Of a stretch of DNA of 60,122 nt, positions 8,773 through 16,782 are shown in pieces. The position numbers were made by a program, and so were the translations under genes. Origin of the DNA: Actinomadura sp. NBRC 104412 (lineage in GTDB: Bacteria; Actinomycetota; Actinomycetes; Streptosporangiales; Streptosporangiaceae); contig NZ_BSTM01000039.1 in NCBI RefSeq assembly GCF_030269515.1, positions 1 through 60,122 of the forward strand. The letters run 5' to 3'. The notes under the pieces are model-generated. The model was not told where the DNA came from and searched no databases. It saw nothing but the letters and a program-made list of their open reading frames with translations. Numbering within the stretch: position 1 is the first letter of the stretch; each line of letters begins with the position of its first letter.

Positions 8773-9137
8773 ATGAGCGACGTCCAGCACCTGGTCGAAC
8801 GATACCTGGCGATCTGGAACGAGCGGGACGCGGCGGCCGGCGCGCCGCCGTCGACGACCTCTTCACCGAGGACGCCACCTACACCGACCCGCTCTCGGCC
8901 GTCGAGGGGCGCGAGGCGATCGACGCCATGGTCGGCGCGGTGCAGCAGCAGTTCCCCGACTTCGCGTTCCGGCCCGCCGGCGAGGTGGACGCCCACCACG
9001 ACCTCGCCCGTTTCACCTGGGAACTCGGCCCGGAAGGCGGCGAGGCCACAGTGGTCGGCTTCGACGTCGCCGTCCTGTCCGGCGACGGGCGCATCGCCAA
9101 GGTCCACGGTTTCCTGGACAAGGTCCCGGCCGCCTAA
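8773..9137 (+). pseudogene. NTF2-like (SnoaL-type) protein, frameshifted
   Basis: ATG 8773, behind GGAGGGA, opens MSDVQHLVERYLAIWNERDA, the usual start of a SnoaL/NTF2-like cone-fold protein. After about 22 residues the frame shifts: VDDLFTEDATYTDPLSAVEG, REAIDAMVGAVQQQFPDFAF, DLARFTWELGPEGGEATVVG and GRIAKVHGFLDKVPAA are all in the next frame, ending at TAA 9135-9137. The span of 365 bases is one short of 122 codons, fitting loss of one C near 8838 (GGCCGG where GCCCGG is expected). The protein would be a small enzyme or ligand-binding dimer. Recent decay and sequencing error cannot be told apart from this sequence. Confidence 0.72.
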
Positions 9138-9374
9138 TGGGAGGTGCCGGGTCGGCCGCTGGCAGACTCGGTGCCTGGTAGCCGCTGGCGGGTGAGCACT
9201 CTCGCCGCCTGGAGCAGGTGAGTCCTGGGGTCAGATCGTGCCCTCGCCGGTGGTCAGGGGTTTTGATCGCTGATGGGATGTCGTGCCTGCCCGGTGGGGC
9301 GTGAGCACTGGTCCATCAGGTCGCTGACCGGCTCCTGCGGGCTGCTGTTGCGGTCGTCGATCGTGGAGGGTGAT
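9138..9374 (+). ncRNA. Candidate left-end non-coding segment of the IS110 element (possible bridge RNA locus)
   Basis: The 237 bases between the NTF2-like stop codon and the IS110 transposase start hold no supported gene. In IS110-family elements of the IS110 subgroup, the non-coding left end is transcribed into a structured bridge RNA that pairs with target and donor DNA. Imperfect complementary patches are visible here (for example GGCCGCTGGCAGA and AGCCGCTGGCGGG as a repeated GCCGCTGGC), but I cannot fold the RNA or find the element's left boundary. The call rests on the family, not on a demonstrated RNA. Confidence 0.3.
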
Positions 9375-10594
9375 GTGCTGTTCGTCGGTGATGACTGGGC
9401 TGAGGATCACCATGACGTGGAGGTCCAGGACGAGACGGGCAAGGTCCTCAAGCGTGCCCGGTTGCCCGAGGGGATGGCCGGGATGTCCCGGTTCCACGAG
9501 CTGGTGGCACGGTTGTGCCCGAGGACGCCGAGACCGGCGATGTGCTGGTGTGCATCGAGACCGACCGGGGGCCGTGGGTGCGGGCGCTGCGGGCTGCGGG
9601 ATACCGGGTGTTCGGGGTGGATCCCAAACAGGCCGCCCGGCATCGGGAGATCCTGGGCTCCTCGGGGGCCAAGAGCGACAAGGGCGACGCCCACGCCCTG
9701 GCCGACATGGTCCGCACCCGCCGTCACCAGCTGCGGGAAGTGGCCGCCGATTCCGACGTCGCCGAGGCTGTGAAGGTCGTCACCCGGGCGCACCAGACTC
9801 TGCTGTGGGAACGCACCCGGCACATGCTCCGGCTGCGGGTGGCGCTGCGCGACTACTTCCCCGCCGCGTTGGATGCCTACAAGCCTCTCGGCCTGACCAG
9901 CCAGGCGGTGCTGCGGCTGCTGGTCAAGGCACCCACCCCGGCCACGGCGGCCAAGCTGACCATCGGCCAGATCAGCGCGGCGCTCAAGGGCTGCCGCGAC
10001 ATCGGCGGCAAGGCCGCGACGATCCAGCGGGCGCTGCGCGCCGGCCACCTGGGCCAGGCCGAGCCGGTCACCGCCGCCTACGCGGCCACCGTCCGGGCGC
10101 TGGCCGCGGTCATCACCACCCTCAACGAGCAGATCAAGACCCTGGAGGGCGAGGTCGAAGCGCATTTTGGCCGGCACCCGGACGCTGAGGTCATCCTCAG
10201 CCAGCCCGGCCTCGGCGTCGTCCTCGGCGCCCGGGTGCTCGCCGAGTTCGGGGATGCCCCCGGACGCTACGCCAGCGCCAAGGCCCGCAAGAACTACGCC
10301 GGAACCAGCCCCATCACCCGCCAGCCCGGCAAGATGCGGACCGTCCATGCCCGGTTCGTCCACAACGACCGACTGGTGGACGCCCTCCACCTGCAAGCCT
10401 CCTGCGCGATCCTGCACGACCCGCACGTCCGCGCCTACTACGACCAGATCAGAGCCCGCGACGTCGGCCACAACGCCGCCCTCCGCCAGGTCGGCAACCG
10501 CCTGGTCGGCATCTTGCACGGCTGCCTCAAAACCCACACCCCCTACGACCGAGCAACCGCCTGGTCACACCGTGACCACGACCTCGCCGCTTGA
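9375..10594 (+). pseudogene. IS110-family transposase, frameshifted
   Basis: GTG 9375, five bases after GGAGGG, starts MLFVGDDWAEDHHDVEVQDE, the N-terminus of an IS110 DEDD-type (RuvC-like) recombinase. The frame breaks at about 9513; from 9515 to 10594 the next frame carries the rest: ETGDVLVCIETDRGPWVRAL (catalytic E), SGAKSDKGDAHALADMVR (catalytic D residues), and the C-terminal Transposase_20 domain with ILSQPGLGVVLGARVLAEFG and KNYAGTSPITRQPGK. One missing base (CGGTTG for an expected CGG-TTN-GTG) accounts for it. If real, the enzyme lacks its first catalytic aspartate region and the element is dead unless a programmed shift restores it. Confidence 0.85.
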
Positions 10595-10706
10595 CATTCA
10601 ACCTCCAGGGATGTCTGACCCGCCCCGCCGCGCGCCGCTCGGAACGGACGCGGCGCGCGGTCTTATGGGCCGAGCGGGGAAACCCCCGTACGGATAGGCT
10701 TCCGAC

Positions 10707-11852
10707 ATGGGGCTGCCCAGCGAGCTGAGCGGGTTTCGCTGGCGGTCTGAGAGCCACGCCACCCCGCCCTGCCGCGTCGTCACAGCGGACGACCGGACGA
10801 AGGCCGACGACGCGTACCGAATGGCCTGCGAAGGAACGGGGCTGCTGTGGCGTGGCGACTTCCAGAACGCCCGCCAACTCCTCAACGCGATGAGGCGGCG
10901 AGCTGACCGGCCACCCAAGCGCGCGCAACGCAGACGCGCCAAGTCCTCAGGCGACCCGCCGCCCGCACAGCAGTTCCATCTCCACCGCCTCGCGCAGGGC
11001 CAGCGAGCCCGCACGCTAGGCATGCTGCTGATTCCTGTGGAGCCGGGCCATGTCATCCCACTGCGGCGCGCACCTGACGTAAGGCAGGCGTGCGTCGAGG
11101 CATACGGGGAGGCCGACGAGCCGTATGTGGTGTCCCTGCGCGAGTTGCTAGGGGTCATCGGCGCGCACGAATGGCGTGTGAAGGGGGTTGAGATCCCCGC
11201 CCTCGGGGGCGAACGTATCCATCCCCACTACGGAGTTTTCTCCCCGGTACGCGGCGAGTACGTCGACCTGGTCGCTCAGGCCCCGCTACCGGTCGTTGCC
11301 GCGCTGGCGTACGACATCGGGACTGGGACGGGTGTACTGAGCGCCGTCCTCGCCAAGCGCGGCGTTGAGCGCGTCGTCGCCACCGACCACGATCCGCGCG
11401 CGCTTGCCTGCGCCCGGGAGAACCTCAGCCGCCTCGGGCTATCGGACCGGGTACAGGTAGTAGAGGCCGACCTGTGGCCACCGCCCCCGGATCCACCTGC
11501 GTCACTGGTGGTGTGCAATCCCCCGTGGATCCCCGCCCGTCCCAGTTCGCCCCTTGAGCACTCCGTGTACGACCCGGACGGCCGTATGCTGCGCGCCTTC
11601 CTGGACGGGCTCCCCCGCCACCTCGCCCCGGACGGGGAAGGGTGGTTGATCCTTTCCGATCTCGCCGAGCATCTGGGGCTCCGGACCCGCTCCGACCTGC
11701 TCGCCCGCTTCGAGGCCGCGGGCCTGAAGGTGGCGGGACGCCTGGACGCCAAGCCCCGGCATCCGCGAGCGTCCGACACCTCCGACCGCCTGCACGCCGC
11801 GCGGGCGGCTGAGGTGACCTCCCTGTGGCGCCTCATCCCCTCCACATCATGA
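10707..11852 (+). CDS. Class I SAM-dependent methyltransferase (HemK/RsmC-like, NPPW motif)
   Basis: A 381-residue protein. Its C-terminal half has the SAM-binding Rossmann fold: AYDIGTGTGVLSAVLAKRG (motif I, about residue 198), VVATDHDPRALACARENL (motif II) and LVVCNPPWIPARP (motif IV). The NPPW signature is typical of enzymes that methylate a planar nitrogen, such as N6 of adenine, N2 of guanine or glutamine in release factors. The N-terminal 180 residues are less familiar, with a basic stretch RRRADRPPKRAQRRRAK that could bind nucleic acid. No strong ribosome site precedes ATG 10707. The substrate is not known; protein, rRNA and DNA methylation are all possible. Confidence 0.8.
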   Translation: MGLPSELSGFRWRSESHATPPCRVVTADDRTKADDAYRMACEGTGLLWRGDFQNARQLLNAMRRRADRPPKRAQRRRAKSSGDPPPAQQFHLHRLAQGQRARTLGMLLIPVEPGHVIPLRRAPDVRQACVEAYGEADEPYVVSLRELLGVIGAHEWRVKGVEIPALGGERIHPHYGVFSPVRGEYVDLVAQAPLPVVAALAYDIGTGTGVLSAVLAKRGVERVVATDHDPRALACARENLSRLGLSDRVQVVEADLWPPPPDPPASLVVCNPPWIPARPSSPLEHSVYDPDGRMLRAFLDGLPRHLAPDGEGWLILSDLAEHLGLRTRSDLLARFEAAGLKVAGRLDAKPRHPRASDTSDRLHAARAAEVTSLWRLIPSTS

Positions 11853-11870
11853 TCAAAGCCGCCCCGGCGA

Positions 11871-12061
11871 TCAGGACCGCTCGGGCTGGAGGTGGAGCGC
11901 GGCGATCCCGCACTCAAACGGGGTGGACGTCACGAACCGGAACCGCCGCGGGGCGCCGAGGCCGCGGAACACCGGCAGCCCCGAGCCGCCCCGGCGATCA
12001 GGTCGCGCACGAGCGTGCCGCCCCACGGGTGCTTCAGCCAGTCCATCTCGCCATAAACCTC
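11871..12061 (-). pseudogene. Decayed RibD_C/dihydrofolate-reductase-like fragment
   Basis: On the minus strand the sequence reads EVYGEMDWLKHPWGGTLVRD in one frame and GLPVFRGLGAPRRFRFVTST then FECGIAALHLQP in another, before TGA at 11871-11873. The second part resembles the C-terminus of stand-alone RibD_C reductases, where a glycine-rich turn precedes PVF and a TFSSGV-like strand ends the protein. The shift falls in a G run (C run at 11989-11992 on the plus strand), and residues expected between the two parts appear to be missing. There is no start region. It faces away from the MarR gene, which may once have regulated it. Confidence 0.4.
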
Positions 12062-12196
12062 GAACCGTCAGGTGTGAAAGTCGTCGCGCCATCCTGGCGG
12101 CGATTGTTTACGGCTCCGCCTCTATCGCGCCGTTCACCTGCAGCGCCGCCTCTGAGCGGAACGTGGGTAAGCCCAACAAGTTGCTAGACTCCGCCC

Positions 12197-12652
12197 ATGG
12201 CGACGGGCGAGGGCTCCCACCTCACACGCATCCAGCGCACGCCGACCTGGCTGACCGGACAGGCGTCCAACTACGGCCACCGGCTGGTCACCGAACGACT
12301 GGCGGCCGCCGGCACCCGCGGCTACCACTACCGCCTGCTCTCCGCGTTAGCGGAGTTCGGACCCGCCAGCCAGGCCACCCTGGGACGCAGGACGGGCATC
12401 GACCGCAGCGACGTCGTGGCCGCGCTGAACGAGCTCACCGCCGCCAAGCTGGTCGAACGCGCCCCCGACCCGGCCGACCGGCGGCGGAACATCATCACGC
12501 TCACCGAGGAGGGACGGAACCACCTCAAGCGGATCGACCCCGTCCTGGACGAGATCCAGGACGAGTTCCTCGCGCCCCTGTCCGACTCGGAACGCGAGCA
12601 ACTGACCGAGCTGCTCACCAAGATCGTGAACTACCACTCCTCACGCCGCTGA
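12197..12652 (+). CDS. MarR-family transcriptional regulator
   Basis: A 151-residue winged-helix regulator: YRLLSALAEFGPASQATLGR, the recognition helix region GIDRSDVVAALNELTAAKLV, the wing RAPDPADRRRNIITLTEEGR, and C-terminal dimerising helices ending NYHSSRR. MarR proteins bind palindromes as dimers and release on binding phenolic or oxidising ligands. There is no ribosome site, but TAGACT lies at 12185-12190, six bases before the ATG, where a -10 box would place the transcript start at the ATG; I infer a leaderless mRNA. It is divergent from the decayed reductase fragment, an arrangement common for MarR regulators and their targets. Confidence 0.9.
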   Translation: MATGEGSHLTRIQRTPTWLTGQASNYGHRLVTERLAAAGTRGYHYRLLSALAEFGPASQATLGRRTGIDRSDVVAALNELTAAKLVERAPDPADRRRNIITLTEEGRNHLKRIDPVLDEIQDEFLAPLSDSEREQLTELLTKIVNYHSSRR

Positions 12653-12666
12653 CCGGGCACACGCGC

Positions 12667-13512
12667 TCAATCACCGGCGACGCGCTCCGCCGTGACCACG
12701 CCCGTGGTGTAGGACATCGTGAATCGTCCGCCCAGCTCGTCGATCGCGGCGCCGACGCCCTCCAAGACCTCCGCCAGCTTGTCCGGCGGAAGTCTGGTCA
12801 GCGCCCCGGTCGTGGGAAGCTGGTCCAGCCACTCGTCCCGCGTGTAGTCCCGTTCCCAGTCGAACCGCCCCCTCTCCGGGTCGGAGAACGCGCCCGTCCC
12901 GCGGATCCCGTCGGCGGCCTTGGTGAGGATCGGCTGGTAGAGCTCCCAGGCCGACCTGGTCTCCCCGGCCCCGCCCCGCACATGGAGGTTGATCGGCGAG
13001 TCGGGCACCACTCGCTTGAAGGTGGCGGCGGAGGCTTCCTCCAGCGCCCGCGGAGGCTGGAACACGTGCCAGAACACCGCCAGCCGTCCACGGGGGCGCA
13101 GCACCTCCGCGGCCCTGACCGCGCCCGCGACCGGATCGACCCAGTGCCAGGCCGTTCCGGCGATGACCGCGTCGAACGTGCGGCCGGCGGGGTCCCAGGA
13201 CTCGAAGGTCGCCACCTCCACGTCCAGTCCCCTGCGGCGTGCGACCTCGGCCATGCGCGGGTCCGGTTCGACACCGAGGACCGTGCAGCCCGCCGCCTGG
13301 AACTGCCGGGCCTCGATGCCGGTGCCGCAGCCGACGTCCAGGACCTCCGCCCCGGGCATGGCGGCGACGATCCGTTCCACCATGGCGTCGGGGTACGGGG
13401 GTCGCGTCCGGTCGTAGCGTTCGGCGTCCACACCGAACGACTCCGCCATCTCCCGGGCCCGGTGGATGTCGGGCAGCGGAGGTTGGGAGGAATCAGACTG
13501 TAGAGTGGGCAT
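12667..13512 (-). CDS. Class I SAM-dependent methyltransferase
   Basis: A 281-residue Methyltransf_11/25-type enzyme. Motif I is AEVLDVGCGTGIEARQFQAA at about residues 54-73, followed by VLGVEPDPRMAEVARRRGLD and DAVIAGTAWHWVDPVAG, the last typical of small-molecule methyltransferases that lack the NPPY motif. It probably methylates a small compound or quinone-like substrate in the cytoplasm. Its start codon lies inside the first of two palindromes shared with the divergent TetR gene, so it is very likely repressed by that protein. It converges with the MarR gene, leaving only 14 bp between stop codons. Confidence 0.88.
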   Translation of the reverse strand: MPTLQSDSSQPPLPDIHRAREMAESFGVDAERYDRTRPPYPDAMVERIVAAMPGAEVLDVGCGTGIEARQFQAAGCTVLGVEPDPRMAEVARRRGLDVEVATFESWDPAGRTFDAVIAGTAWHWVDPVAGAVRAAEVLRPRGRLAVFWHVFQPPRALEEASAATFKRVVPDSPINLHVRGGAGETRSAWELYQPILTKAADGIRGTGAFSDPERGRFDWERDYTRDEWLDQLPTTGALTRLPPDKLAEVLEGVGAAIDELGGRFTMSYTTGVVTAERVAGD

Positions 13513-13541
13513 GCGCCCACCATAGTGGGCAAATGCCCACT
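13505..13541. promoter_or_regulatory. Twin palindromic operators between methyltransferase and TetR genes
   Basis: Two palindromes share the half-site GTGGGC. The first is GTGGGC-ATGC-GCCCAC at 13505-13520, overlapping the methyltransferase start codon. The second is AGTGGGCA-AA-TGCCCACT at 13524-13541, perfect over 8-base arms. Their centres are 20 bp apart, about two turns of the helix, so two dimers could bind side by side on one face. Their position between a TetR gene and a divergent gene strongly suggests they are the TetR protein's own operators, controlling both promoters. Confidence 0.75.
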
Positions 13542-13580
13542 TGGCTATACCTTCAGCAACCCGCGAGGAAGAGACGCACG

Positions 13581-14180
13581 GTGCCCACTGGGATCGCCCT
13601 CCGCGACGTACGCCGGCAACTGTTCGACGCCGCCGAACGCGTCCTCTTACGCGACGGCCCGAGCGCTCTCACCAGCAGGGCGGTCACCACCGAGGCGGGC
13701 TGTGCCAAGGGCGTCCTGCACCGCCACTTCCCCGACTTCGACGGCTTCCTCGCCGAGTTCGTGCTGGACCGCGTCCATCGCCTCGACGAGCAGACCGCGT
13801 CCCTGAGCGACTCCGCCGGCACCGGCACCGTCTCCGACAACCTCACCAGGGCTCTCACAGCCCTGTTCGAGTCGGCCGCCGTGGCGATCGTCGCCCTCGT
13901 CACCTCACGGGACGGCCTGCGCGCCCGGCTGCGCGAGACCTGGCCGGTCGGCGTTCCCGTCCTGACCGAGGCGGCGATCCTCATCGCCGAATACCTCGCC
14001 CTGGAACGCGACCGGGGCCGCATCGCCGCCGACGCCGACGTCGACACCCTCGCCGCCATGCTCATCGGCTCCGTCCACCTGCTGTACGCCGACCGCGACA
14101 GCACCCCACCCGACAGCGAGACCGTCCGCAAGATCGTGACCAGGATCATCATCACCGACCTCCGCAACCCCCACCCCTAA
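13581..14180 (+). CDS. TetR-family transcriptional regulator
   Basis: A 199-residue regulator starting at GTG 13581 behind GAGGAAGAG. Residues 8-55 are the TetR helix-turn-helix (RRQLFDAAERVLLRDGPSAL, then TEAGCAKGVLHRHFPDFDGF). The C-terminal all-helical part is the ligand-binding and dimer domain. A longer frame reaching back to 13239 overlaps the operator and lacks a domain, so it was not used. It is transcribed away from the methyltransferase gene and probably represses it and itself through the twin palindromes at 13505-13541. The inducer is unknown. Its stop is followed directly by the rox-derived repeat array. Confidence 0.88.
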   Translation: MPTGIALRDVRRQLFDAAERVLLRDGPSALTSRAVTTEAGCAKGVLHRHFPDFDGFLAEFVLDRVHRLDEQTASLSDSAGTGTVSDNLTRALTALFESAAVAIVALVTSRDGLRARLRETWPVGVPVLTEAAILIAEYLALERDRGRIAADADVDTLAAMLIGSVHLLYADRDSTPPDSETVRKIVTRIIITDLRNPHP

Positions 14181-14198
14181 CCGAACCCCGCCCTGAAA

Positions 14199-15098
14199 TC
14201 AGCCAACAGGCCCACCGGACCAGCGGGACAGGTGGCCGTCCAAGCCCTGCTAATCGTCGCCCGCCCACGCCACGCGCCCGTCCAGGCGGAGCACAACGCA
14301 GGAACGTCCAGAGCCGCAGCAGAATCCGCGACGTGATCGACCCGATCCGACCGACTCGCATCGCCCCCATGGCGGGGGTCAGCCAGCGGGGACGCCGGAC
14401 CAGCGGGACGAACGGCCGTCCAACTTCCGCTGATCGTCGCCAACCCACGCCACATGACCGTCAGGACGGAACAGAACGCACGAACCTCCAGAACCGCAGC
14501 GGGACCCGCCCCATGGCCAACCCGACCCCGACCAGCTTGCATGGTCGCCCTGACCGGATCAGCCGGCAGGCACGACCAAACCACGAGACAGATGTCCGTC
14601 CGCATCCCGCTGATCGCCGTCAATCCACGCCACGCGCCCGTCCGAAAGGAACAGAACGCACGGAACATCCGGTGGCGCAGCGGGACCCGTCACACATGGT
14701 CGACTCGATCCGGCCCGCTCGCATTGGTCGGCCTGGGTGGGGTGAGATCAGGCGGCAGGCTCGCCAAACCAGCCGGACAGGTGGCTATCCAGGTCCCTTC
14801 TGATCGTCACCGATCCCTGCCACGCGCCCGTCCAGGCGGAGCACAACGCAGGAACGTCCAGAGCCGCAGCAGGATCAGCGACGTGATCGACCCGGTCCGG
14901 CCATCGCCCCGGCGGGGGTCAGCCAGCGGGGACGCCGAACCGGCGGGACGAACGGCCGTCCAACTTCCGCTGATCGTCGCCGGCCCACGCCACATGACCG
15001 TCAGGACGGAACAGAACGCACGGAACATCCGGTGGCGCAGCGGGACCCGTCACACATGGCCGACTCGATCCGGCCCGCTCGCATCGGTCGCCCCGGCC
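14199..15098 (-). repeat. Five degenerate tandem copies of the rox gene 3' end
   Basis: About 900 bp made of five units of roughly 173-188 bp, starting near 14199, 14378, 14557, 14745 and 14918. Each is a diverged copy of the last 180 bases of the adjacent rox gene (15099-15277), recognisable by landmarks such as ACCAGCGGGAC, TGGCCGTCCA, TGATCGTCGCC, CACGCCAC and GACTCGATCC in the same order. Copies are mosaics: units 1 and 4 share long stretches, units 2 and 5 share their first halves, and units 3 and 5 share their second halves nearly exactly. The copies carry shifts and stops relative to rox, so they do not extend the protein. No other gene is supported in this stretch. Confidence 0.87.
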
Positions 15099-15101
15099 GG
15101 A

Positions 15102-16559
15102 TCAGGCGGCGGGCTCGCCGAACCAGCGGGACAGATGGCCGTCCAAGTCCTGCTGGTCGTCGCCGATCCAGGCCACGTGGCCGTCGGGACGGAGCAGGAC
15201 GCACGGAACGTCCAGTGCCGCGGTCGGGTCTGCGACGTGGTCGACTCGGTCCGACCAGCCGTCGGTGGTCAGGCGTCCGGTGCGGTCCAGTAGCAGGCCG
15301 CGGCCGTGGTGTAGCAGATCGTAGAGGCGGCCCTGCCGCACGTCGATGTCGCGCAGGCGGCGGCCCAGCAGGTCGGGGCCGTCGCCGAGGTCGTACCGGA
15401 CGCCGATCGCGGTGATCTTCTCGATCAAATGGCGGTTCACCTCGTCGAAGTCCATCAGCTCGGCGAGCAGTCTGCGCACGGCCCGCGGACCCGGTTCGGG
15501 AGACAGCAGTTCCATCTGGGCGCGGGTGTTGTCCAGCACGTCCTCGGCGACCGGACGGCGTTCCGCCTGGTAGGTGTCCAGCAGTGGTTCCGGCGCACAG
15601 CCGCGGATCTGCGCGGCCAGTTTCCAGCCGAGGTTGAACGCGTCCTGGACGCCCAGGTTGAGGCCCTGTCCGCCGATGGGCGGATGGATGTGCGCGGCGT
15701 CGCCGGCCAGCAGCACCCGGCCGACCCGATAGCGTTCGGCCAGCCGGGTGGCGTCCCCGAAGCGGGACGTCCAGCGCGGGGAATGCACACCGAAATCGGT
15801 TCCGGCGATGGCGCGCAACCGCTGTTGGAACTCCTCAAGGGTGGGCGGTTCCGAGCGATCACCGACTCCCGCGGCAGGCACGACGACGCTGTAAATCCCG
15901 CCGCCGAAGGGCCTGAGCCAGAACGGCCTGTGGGTTTCGCCGATCTCGCGGACCCTGGCGGCGATCTCCTCCTGCGGCACGCCCACTTCCATCTCGCCCA
16001 TCAGCGTCTCGGTGCGCGAGGGCTCCCCGGGAAAGCCGACGCCGAGCAGTTTGCGCACCGTGCTGCGCGCGCCGTCACAGCCGATGAGATAGCGCGCACG
16101 CAGCCGTTCTCCGCGCGCCGACTCGACGGTCACTCCCTCGTCGTCCTGCTCGAAACCCGCCACCGCGCAACCGTGCTCGACCTCCGCGCCCAGCTCGATC
16201 GCGTGGTCTTCGAGAAGCCGGACGATGACGGGCTGCGGGATGCCCACCAGGTAGGCGTGCGCGGAATCCAGGTTCCGGGGCGCGGGTTTGGCGATGGCGG
16301 CGAAGAAGCCCCCGGCCGGACGCCGTCTTCCGTGCTGGACGATGCGGTCGAGCAGCCCGCGCATCGCCATCAGTTCGAGACTGCGAGCATGCAGACCGAC
16401 GATGCGGGTGAACGATACGGGCTCGGTCTCCTGCTCCAGGACGAGCACCCGCACATCGTGCAGCCGCAGCTCGGCGGCCAGCATCGCGCCGGTGGGCCCG
16501 CACCCGGCGATGATCACGTCGAACTTGAGGGGCGGGCGGCCGACAGTCAGAGAACGCAT
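15102..16559 (-). CDS. rox: Rifampicin monooxygenase (Rox-type FAD monooxygenase)
   Basis: A 485-residue class A flavoprotein monooxygenase. It has the N-terminal FAD motif FDVIIAGCGPTGAMLAAELR, the middle CDGARSTVRKLLGVGFPGEP, and the GD motif VLLAGDAAHIHPPIGGQGLN. The sequence follows the Rox subfamily closely (PVSFTRIVGLHARSLELMAM, GIPQPVIVRLLEDHAIELGA, IAGTDFGVHSPRW, VLLRPDGHVAWIGDDQQDL). Rox enzymes oxidise the naphthyl ring of rifamycins using NADPH and oxygen, linearising and inactivating the drug. ATG 16559 was chosen; a frame starting 93 bases upstream lacks support. The nearby inverted repeat at 16574-16601 may control it. Activity on rifampicin is inferred from similarity by eye. 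Its last 180 bases are the source of the tandem array downstream. Confidence 0.9.
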   Translation of the reverse strand: MRSLTVGRPPLKFDVIIAGCGPTGAMLAAELRLHDVRVLVLEQETEPVSFTRIVGLHARSLELMAMRGLLDRIVQHGRRRPAGGFFAAIAKPAPRNLDSAHAYLVGIPQPVIVRLLEDHAIELGAEVEHGCAVAGFEQDDEGVTVESARGERLRARYLIGCDGARSTVRKLLGVGFPGEPSRTETLMGEMEVGVPQEEIAARVREIGETHRPFWLRPFGGGIYSVVVPAAGVGDRSEPPTLEEFQQRLRAIAGTDFGVHSPRWTSRFGDATRLAERYRVGRVLLAGDAAHIHPPIGGQGLNLGVQDAFNLGWKLAAQIRGCAPEPLLDTYQAERRPVAEDVLDNTRAQMELLSPEPGPRAVRRLLAELMDFDEVNRHLIEKITAIGVRYDLGDGPDLLGRRLRDIDVRQGRLYDLLHHGRGLLLDRTGRLTTDGWSDRVDHVADPTAALDVPCVLLRPDGHVAWIGDDQQDLDGHLSRWFGEPAA

Positions 16560-16573
16560 AGGTGTTGCCTTTT

Positions 16574-16601
16574 GGGAGTGCCTTGTTGGCGAGGCGCTCC
16601 C
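16574..16601. promoter_or_regulatory. Inverted repeat in the rox leader
   Basis: GGGAGTGCCT at 16574-16583 and AGGCGCTCCC at 16592-16601 form 10-base arms with one mismatch and an 8-base loop, 15 bp upstream of the rox start. It could be an operator or an mRNA hairpin. Rifamycin-resistance genes in actinomycetes are often preceded by an inverted repeat called the rifamycin-associated element; I do not recall its consensus well enough to claim a match. Confidence 0.35.
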
Positions 16602-16782
16602 GGCGACACCTACGTCAATCGCCCGACCGTGACGGGGAGGCGGAGCACCCACGTCGATACAGCGTTCATGGGTCTCACCCCCTCAGGCGGTGTCACGGTC
16701 CACCGCACGCTACAAGGCCGGGCCTCATCCCGTCCAACCCTTTTCCCGGCCGCCTCAAGGCTCCTGACCTGCTGGACGGCGC

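Noticed and set aside
9273..9374. An IS110 transposase start at 9273
   Set aside because: The extra N-terminus (GCRACPVGREHWSIRS) has no family support; GTG 9375 has a good ribosome site and matches the family start.
14199..15098. Possible CRISPR array
   Set aside because: Units are about 180 bp, have no short repeat-spacer pattern, and derive from rox; no cas genes are present.
13541..15293. Plus-strand frames running through the rox tail repeats as possible repeat proteins
   Set aside because: The units match the 3' end of rox on the minus strand and lengths are not constant multiples of three, so no repeat protein is maintained.
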